Below are positions 5,377 through 8,864 of a DNA stretch of 8,864 nucleotides, piece by piece. Positions within the stretch are counted from its first letter, which is position 1; every line of letters begins with the position of its first letter. The notes beneath the pieces are model-generated. The model worked only from the letters and a program-made list of their open reading frames with translations. It did no database searches and had not been told where the DNA came from. The DNA lies in NCBI GenBank assembly GCA_026001245.1, contig BNZR01000058.1, positions 1 through 8,864 of the forward strand, given 5' to 3'. The position numbers and the translations under genes are program-made. The stretch is from Clostridia bacterium. GTDB lineage: Bacteria; Bacillota_A; Clostridia; Oscillospirales; UBA929.

Positions 5377-6271
5377 TCTGTCCACCTACCAATCCCATAA
5401 AATATTCCTCCAGCGTGGTTTCCTGCGGCGACAGGCGGAAAAGCTCCAGCCCGCCGTCAAAAAGCGCGCGGGCGACTACGTTTGTCTGGTCAACGTGGGA
5501 CTCCAGCACCAGCCGATTGCCCTCCGTTTGGACATGTTCAATGCCGAATTTTGACTTCAGCAAGGCCGCGGCCTTTGCCCCGTCGTCCACTTCAAGCACC
5601 AGCGCCTTTTTGGTATGCTCATGCAAGTCGATGTGGGTGATTTCTTTCACCAAATTGCCCCGCTCGATAAAGCCGAAACGGGTCGCAACCAAGTCCAGCT
5701 CGCTTAAAATGTGCGACGAAACAATGAAAGTTGTGCCGTTTTGCTGGTTCGCGTGGCGGATAATCTCGCGCATGTCGGCAATGCCCTGCGGGTCCAGCCC
5801 GTTGATGGGTTCGTCCAGCACGACGATTGGCGGGTCGCCCATCAACGCCCCGGCCAGCCCCAGCCGCTGTTTCATGCCCATAGAAAACTTTTTGAACGGT
5901 TTTTTAACGCCGTCCAGCTGAACCAATTTAAGCAGGCGATCGACCTCAGCTTTCTGCCGTAAACCCTTGATTTTAGCAAGATATTCAAGGTTCTGCTTGG
6001 GCGGCAGGTAGGGGAAAAAGGCGGGATTGATCATGAAGCCGATTTGCCGCCGAGCCGCGTCCAGCCCGTCCGCGCCGACACCGATTTCAATCTCGCCGGC
6101 GGTGGGCTTGGCAAGCCCCATCACGCATTTGAAAAAGGTGGTCTTGCCCGCGCCGTTGCGCCCGACAAGGCCGTAGATGTCGCCCCGCTCAAGGGTCAGC
6201 GAAGCTTGGTTAAGCGCTGTAAAGTTGCCGTATTTTTTGGTCAGGTTGTGGGTTTGTAACATGGTTTGCAT
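5369..6271 (-). CDS. ABC transporter ATP-binding protein (BcrA-like)
   Basis: A 300-residue ABC ATPase. Walker A is GRNGAGKTT (37-45), the signature is the variant FSMGMKQR (129-136), Walker B is VVLDEP (150-155) with the D-loop NGLD, and the switch histidine is H187 in IVSSHILSELD. The MGMKQR signature and the Q-loop region with INPAFFPYLPP in place of a plain Q are typical of the bacitracin/lantibiotic-immunity group. The roughly 85 C-terminal residues form the accessory domain common in that group and end in EEYFMGLVGG. The start at ATG 6269-6271 has AAAGGAGTG upstream. It is the first gene of the operon with the permease, with its own promoter at 6311-6340. It powers export through the permease at the membrane. 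All catalytic residues are intact. Confidence 0.95.
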   Translation of the reverse strand: MQTMLQTHNLTKKYGNFTALNQASLTLERGDIYGLVGRNGAGKTTFFKCVMGLAKPTAGEIEIGVGADGLDAARRQIGFMINPAFFPYLPPKQNLEYLAKIKGLRQKAEVDRLLKLVQLDGVKKPFKKFSMGMKQRLGLAGALMGDPPIVVLDEPINGLDPQGIADMREIIRHANQQNGTTFIVSSHILSELDLVATRFGFIERGNLVKEITHIDLHEHTKKALVLEVDDGAKAAALLKSKFGIEHVQTEGNRLVLESHVDQTNVVARALFDGGLELFRLSPQETTLEEYFMGLVGGQNA

Positions 6272-6310
6272 CGGGTCACTCCTTTTGTGATTTTTTTGGG
6301 GGGATAGGGT

Positions 6311-6340
6311 ATTATACCACGGATATGGGGTTGTTGTCTA
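6311..6340 (-). promoter_or_regulatory. Promoter of the ABC exporter operon
   Basis: On the minus strand: TAGACA (6335-6340), 18-bp spacer, perfect TATAAT (6311-6316). The promoter sits immediately downstream of the broken PIN toxin start, so the sequence junction that destroyed that gene lies close upstream of this promoter. Confidence 0.65.
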
Positions 6341-6360
6341 TAGTGAGTACGTCGCTGAAA

Positions 6361-6381
6361 ATCAAGGACAACACGAATCAT
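6361..6381 (-). pseudogene. First seven codons of a PIN-type toxin (remnant)
   Basis: An ATG (6379-6381) overlapping the stop of the preceding antitoxin-like frame as ATGA encodes MIRVVLD, the usual opening of PIN toxins (MIRVVLDTNVLVSAL in the family, D being the first catalytic acid). Directly after D7 the sequence departs from the family (FQRRTHY) and runs into the exporter promoter. Seven residues alone are weak evidence. The position just behind an antitoxin-like tail is what makes the case. Confidence 0.45.
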
Positions 6382-6506
6382 ATCGTTGCCCTACGCGCCT
6401 TGCGAGCCGCCCGCGCCGCCGCAATTTCCGCGTCAATTTCTTCCGGGGTCAGTTTGTCCGTACCGTTTTGCACAGAGCTTTGCCATATAAGCTCCGAGGC
6501 TACCAT
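6378..6506 (-). pseudogene. Antitoxin-like C-terminal tail (remnant)
   Basis: A 42-codon frame from ATG 6504-6506, open back only to a stop 39 bases upstream. It encodes DKLTPEEIDAEIAAARAARK near its end, a tail style very common in antitoxins that precede PIN-family toxins in Firmicutes. The DNA-binding N-terminal part is missing. The upstream codons run through a palindromic repeat (6518-6549), so the 5' part has been lost or replaced. The stop overlaps the ATG of the PIN remnant, the usual antitoxin-toxin arrangement. I infer a dead second toxin-antitoxin module. There is no recognisable ribosome binding site for this ATG. Confidence 0.45.
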
Positions 6507-6517
6507 CGCGTCACGCC

Positions 6518-6549
6518 GTAAGGTGGAACGCAGTATGCGTCCACCTTAC
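6518..6549. repeat. Palindromic hairpin element
   Basis: Arms GTAAGGTGGAACGCA (6518-6532) and TGCGTCCACCTTAC (6536-6549) pair over 14 bp with one bulged A around a GTA loop. There is no T-run, so it is not a terminator. The compact palindrome in a gene-poor stretch resembles dispersed intergenic REP-type repeats. Positions 6550-6694 next to it show no convincing gene; the plus-strand frame across the region is largely antisense to the antitoxin remnant. Confidence 0.75.
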
Positions 6550-6694
6550 ATTGCTTGCCAAAATGAAAATCGCCGTTTTTGCCGTTCGATGGACATCGCG
6601 GAAAGTCATATTGGCAACGTATCCCGAGCATCCTCAATCCTACGGATTGTTAAGCCCGCAAACGGTCTGCCTAACTGCATTATTACAGATTAAA

Positions 6695-7990
6695 TTATTG
6701 AATCTGATTAAGCGTACATATGTAGCCAGAACCTGGAAACACCCATTCAATTGGACGAGTAACTTGTACAAAATCACCGTCCTGCTTCATCCGCTCTCTC
6801 GCGAGGTGGTATTGTTCCCTGTCATCACCGAAAAACGCCCACTTAACAATGTGCCTAGGAGTTTTTGTAGTCCGTTCATCCTTTAGCCGTGCCGTGAAAG
6901 AAAATCGTTCGCAAGGCAACTTGGCCACATACACTTGAAAGAAATTGGTATAGTCGGTATCGTATTCGGAAACCAAGTTAATTCTGCTTCGCACAAATGA
7001 GGAAACATCCACCAATATCTTTTTCCCAGAGCAGTAGTTATCATTCTCTTTGGCGACTTTAGGTATTTCTGCAAATTGAAAAACTTCTGAATTTCCAGAA
7101 TCTATTTCAACAGCATTTACCAACAGTTTAGTGACAGTATAAGAATTAAACTCGTTTTTTTTTCTGAACATTGGATCGCTACGATAGATATGCTGGGTAA
7201 GTAATGGGTTAACAATTTCAATATTTGTGTCAGTTGTAATTGTTATACAATCGTCTTTCAATAAGATCGTGGTGGTTCGATTAAAAGAAGAATAAAACAT
7301 TCCGTCGTAGCTAATATTGTTAACAAGCGAATTTGAAATATTGTATGCAAGTTGTGATAGAGCATTTGACACTTGAGGATCACTAACATCTTTACACAGA
7401 AGCTTATTTATTAATTTGCTTAAGTGAGGAACTACTTCTTTATATGTTGAAAAGGAGGGAATGACCTCGTTGGCGGCTCTAATCCAACCGTAGTTTTCGA
7501 TAGTGTCATTTTGAATTTTGCCTTTAATCCACTCATTGGCGGCGAATGTTACCTTGATTCCTAAGTCATCAGGAGATGAGTACGTTACCCGTGTCCGCCC
7601 GCTCTCCGCTTTCTTTCTAAATGAGTTTAACCGTTTTCTCGCTATTGCAGTTGATTCGGTCTTCGCATCTTTAAGTTGCGTAATGTCTTCGTGCAAAAAC
7701 AAAAGAATATCTTTACCAATAGTAAGGGCATAATCAAATTCACGCTGAGTATAACTTATCTTTGTCTCATCATCGATAGTCCCATATTTCCCTGCAATAA
7801 TGAGTATATAGAAATCGCATTCGTCAATGCATTTCTGAATAACCTCCCACGGCGAACGATGAGATGCAGAAAACAACTCCATACCAACGGGTATGCAATT
7901 GTTATTGAGCAAGACTTCGCTAACTCTTTGACGTTCCTCTCTCAAGTCCTCAAAGGTTGAACTGATAAACACCGAATATAACTTGTTCAT
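6695..7990 (-). CDS. DUF4062-domain protein, possible defence or stress effector
   Basis: A 431-residue soluble protein. Its N-terminus (KLYSVFISSTFEDLREERQ, about residues 3-21) followed by VGMELFSAS and CDFYILIIAGKYG is the signature of DUF4062. That fold is related to TIR/nucleoside-binding domains and often sits at the N-terminus of large prokaryotic STAND or repeat proteins, some tied to defence. The GWIRAANE motif near 170 closes that domain. The remaining 250 residues hold a helical part (about 180-225) and a beta-rich part (about 230-430, with FFQVYVAKLPCERFSF and VKWAFFGDDREQYHL). I do not recognise them, and no NTPase P-loop is present. ATG 7990 is chosen because the domain begins there and AAGG precedes it. 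An in-frame ATG at 8029 adds 13 non-conserved residues and has AAAGGA only one base away. Visibly AT-rich; no neighbour is co-transcribed. Confidence 0.85.
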   Translation of the reverse strand: MNKLYSVFISSTFEDLREERQRVSEVLLNNNCIPVGMELFSASHRSPWEVIQKCIDECDFYILIIAGKYGTIDDETKISYTQREFDYALTIGKDILLFLHEDITQLKDAKTESTAIARKRLNSFRKKAESGRTRVTYSSPDDLGIKVTFAANEWIKGKIQNDTIENYGWIRAANEVIPSFSTYKEVVPHLSKLINKLLCKDVSDPQVSNALSQLAYNISNSLVNNISYDGMFYSSFNRTTTILLKDDCITITTDTNIEIVNPLLTQHIYRSDPMFRKKNEFNSYTVTKLLVNAVEIDSGNSEVFQFAEIPKVAKENDNYCSGKKILVDVSSFVRSRINLVSEYDTDYTNFFQVYVAKLPCERFSFTARLKDERTTKTPRHIVKWAFFGDDREQYHLARERMKQDGDFVQVTRPIEWVFPGSGYICTLNQIQ

Positions 7991-7999
7991 ATGTACCTT

Positions 8000-8027
8000 G
8001 TATGATATAGTCAACGCTAAATCATAC
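8000..8027. promoter_or_regulatory. Inverted repeat in the leader of the DUF4062 gene
   Basis: Arms GTATGATATAG (8000-8010) and CTAAATCATAC (8017-8027) are complementary with one mismatch around a 6-base centre. The repeat ends a few bases before the AAGG ribosome binding site of the DUF4062 gene. It could be an operator for a dimeric repressor or an RNA hairpin affecting translation. No clear promoter was found upstream. Confidence 0.5.
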
Positions 8028-8050
8028 ATATCCTTTCTAAAAAGTTTTAT

Positions 8051-8094
8051 AGTCCGCGTGATTGCGCAGACTTATGGTGAAGCGGTTGCGGACT
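8051..8094. repeat. Inverted repeat next to the IS110 left end
   Basis: AGTCCGC (8051-8057) and GCGGACT (8088-8094) are perfect complements 30 bases apart. They lie just before the presumed left end of the IS110 fragment. They could be the insertion target, since IS110-family elements often choose palindromic repeats, or part of the element's end. Confidence 0.5.
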
Positions 8095-8097
8095 CAT

Positions 8098-8277
8098 TAT
8101 ATAACCCTGAAGCGAGACTTCTCGATTGGAGACTTGAGCCGCAGGTTTATCTTAAATGTTAATAGCTGGAATAGCCCGGCGAGTGCCGTGAGTTATAATC
8201 TCCCACAAGGCTACGTTGATAAACTGAGGCGGCAGCGAATCGCAGCGCACAAATTTACTCAACCCGGAGGACATTTT
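8098..8277 (+). ncRNA. Candidate IS110 bridge RNA region
   Basis: IS110 elements encode a bridge RNA in the non-coding left end before the transposase; this stretch is in exactly that position. Visible pairing includes CGAGA/TCTCG near 8113-8124, a hairpin CGGC (8177-8180)/GCCG (8185-8188) with GAGT loop, and an enclosing stem TAGCC (8172-8176)/GGCTA (8209-8213) that leaves a large one-sided loop holding GTTATAATCTCCCAC. That loop layout recalls a guide loop, but the guides cannot be assigned without comparison. There is no -35 upstream here; in this family the promoter forms when the ends join in the circular form. Confidence 0.5.
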
Positions 8278-8452
8278 ATGGTCTATGTTGGCATTGATGT
8301 TGCCAAGCACACTCACTACGCTTGCGTTGCGGACGAGTGCATGAACATCCTCGCCGAACCGTTCCCATTCGCGAACAATGAAAGCGGGTTTGCAAAACTA
8401 CTCGGAGCTATCGGGAAACGCTCGGCCGGCGAGGTGACGGTCGGTCTCGAAG
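8278..8452 (+). pseudogene. IS110-family transposase, N-terminal fragment
   Basis: It starts at ATG 8278 with GGAGG (8266-8270) seven bases upstream. MVYVGIDVAKHTHYACVADE is the RuvC-like start of IS110 transposases, with the first catalytic Asp at D7. The frame continues through FANNESGFAKLL to VTVGLEA, where E58 is the second catalytic acid. The family continues there with TGHYW or similar, but here the frame changes to unrelated residues (NANASPTINTR) and runs on antisense to the tRNA-Ser gene until a stop at 8530-8532. The rest of the catalytic domain and the C-terminal serine-containing domain are absent, so the product would be inactive. The breakpoint is about 60 bases from the tRNA-Ser 3' end. 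Confidence 0.85.
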
Positions 8453-8510
8453 CAAACGCGAACGCCTCCCCGACGATAAACACCCGGGTCGGGTTCGCAT
8501 TTGTTCGTTT

Positions 8511-8601
8511 TGGCGGAGAGGGCGGGATTTGAACCCGCGGAACGTTTTAGGCGTTCACACGATTTCCAGTCGTGCTCCTTCGGCCACTCGGACACCTCTC
8601 C
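8511..8601 (-). tRNA. tRNA-Ser (anticodon GGA)
   Basis: A 91-base class II tRNA with encoded CCA (8511-8513) and discriminator G. The acceptor arms GGAGAGG/CCTCTCC pair. The anticodon stem CACGA/TCGTG flanks CTGGAAA, giving GGA (8565-8567 on the complementary strand), which reads UCC and UCU. The long variable arm with AACG/CGTT pairing and the T-arm GGGTTCAAATCCC are intact. No clear terminator is seen downstream, where the truncated IS110 fragment begins. Confidence 0.96.
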
Positions 8602-8612
8602 ATACGCCCCAT

Positions 8613-8641
8613 ATTGTATCACACTCGCGCAGGTTTGTCAA
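8613..8641 (-). promoter_or_regulatory. Promoter of tRNA-Ser(GGA)
   Basis: On the minus strand: perfect TTGACA (8636-8641), 17-bp spacer, TACAAT (8613-8618), with the tRNA 5' end eleven bases beyond the -10 box. Confidence 0.88.
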
Positions 8642-8738
8642 GCCTTAATTTGGCAATTTAACATTTTCATTATCACAACCCGCCCCGCCGTCATAGACTG
8701 ACCCGACTAATATCAGAAAGGATGAACCCATTATGCGA

Positions 8739-8864
8739 TTACACCCCATCGGCGTGACGCTCGGTAAGTCCGTGGTGCCGCACCATCTCGATTGCCGGGC
8801 GATCCAACCGCAACAGCCGCAATTTATTGGCCACTGCGGATTGGGATTTGCCCAATCGCCGCGC
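8739..8864 (-). pseudogene. ParB/Noc-like protein fragment, truncated after HTH
   Basis: A frame entering from the right edge encodes ARRLGKSQSAVANKLRLLRL, the helix-turn-helix of chromosome-partition ParB and nucleoid-occlusion Noc proteins. It then reads MVRHHGLTERHA, the next conserved motif of the family. In intact homologues this continues as RALLRL plus roughly a hundred residues; here it ends after three unrelated residues at a TAA (8739-8741). I therefore read it as truncated, a deletion or junction near 8750. The alternative is a genuinely short ParB-like protein. The N-terminal half lies outside the window, so Noc and ParB cannot be told apart. In Clostridia both parB and tRNA-Ser genes often lie near the replication origin, which would fit the adjacent tRNA-Ser. 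Confidence 0.7.

Larger units (their letters stand above)
8095..8452 (+). mobile_element. IS110-family element, left-end fragment
   Basis: The fragment has the standard IS110 left half: a long non-coding left end (about 180 bases) followed by the N-terminal part of a DEDD transposase. The right boundary at about 8452 is where the transposase leaves the family consensus. The left boundary is estimated from the -10-like ATTATATAAC stretch and the inverted repeat before it, so it is uncertain by tens of bases. The right end and about three quarters of the transposase are missing, so it cannot move by itself. Confidence 0.75.

Noticed and set aside
6325..6693. Plus-strand 122-codon frame as a gene
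   Set aside because: It begins in the exporter promoter, lacks a ribosome binding site, and its middle is antisense to the antitoxin-like remnant and a palindrome.
7991..8029. ATG 8029 as the start of the DUF4062 protein
   Set aside because: AAAGGA is only one base away, which is too close. The 13 extra residues come from an inverted-repeat leader, and the domain begins at the ATG at 7990.
8062..8277. N-terminal extension of the IS110 transposase frame upstream of 8278
   Set aside because: Family proteins begin at MVYVGID; GGAGG precedes ATG 8278; the upstream stretch folds like the non-coding left end.
8456..8505. Hairpin CCCGAC...GTCGGG near 8479-8503 as the tRNA-Ser(GGA) terminator
   Set aside because: Only six base pairs, a long loop, and no T-run on the minus strand.
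8733..8864. Plus-strand frame starting MRLHPIGV
   Set aside because: The opposite strand encodes clear ParB/Noc motifs over the same bases, while this frame has no family resemblance.
1..8864. CRISPR array
   Set aside because: No regularly spaced direct repeats were found; the only tandem repeat is the two-copy 19-bp duplication at 3950-3987.

Overview
The window looks like a piece of a Gram-positive, Clostridia-like (Firmicutes) chromosome of moderate GC content. The signs are strong GGAGG-type ribosome binding sites, TTG and GTG starts, a series of near-consensus TTGACA-17-TATAAT promoters, CCA-encoding tRNA genes, a GPH-type sugar symporter, a bacitracin/lantibiotic-type ABC exporter and a Noc/ParB fragment. 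No species can be named from the sequence alone.

Layout. Positions 1-930 (minus strand) hold the 5' part of an unrecognised small gene and a complete mntA-hepT (MNT/HEPN) toxin-antitoxin pair. A tRNA-Gly(CCC) gene on the minus strand lies directly upstream of the pair. The loop of its terminator contains the -35 box of the toxin-antitoxin promoter. Back to back with the tRNA-Gly promoter is a plus-strand promoter for a GPH-family sugar:cation symporter (1170-2522). It is followed at once by a tRNA-Ser(UGA) gene with a perfect promoter.

Positions 2657-8510 form an accessory segment between two tRNA-Ser genes whose 3' ends both face inward. From left to right it holds a folded non-coding stretch, a visibly AT-richer cluster (a membrane-anchored protein with two FxLYD-like modules, then small and broken genes, one interrupted by a perfect 19-bp tandem duplication), a shared terminator, a two-gene ABC-2 exporter on the minus strand, and the remnant of a second toxin-antitoxin module (antitoxin tail plus the first seven codons of a PIN toxin). 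A DUF4062-type protein with an unrecognised C-terminal region and a 5'-terminal IS110-family fragment complete it. That fragment keeps the region where a bridge RNA would be encoded but has lost most of its transposase.

Positions 8511-8864 hold a second tRNA-Ser (GGA) gene with its promoter and, running in from the right edge, a ParB/Noc-like helix-turn-helix reading frame. That frame stops abruptly right after the conserved GLTERHA motif.

The chromosomal backbone seems to be the tRNA genes, the symporter and perhaps the ParB/Noc neighbourhood. The rest looks like an island of toxin-antitoxin, possible defence, exporter and transposon pieces in various stages of decay. The only clear multi-gene units are mntA-hepT (overlapping frames) and the ABC ATPase-permease pair (overlapping frames).
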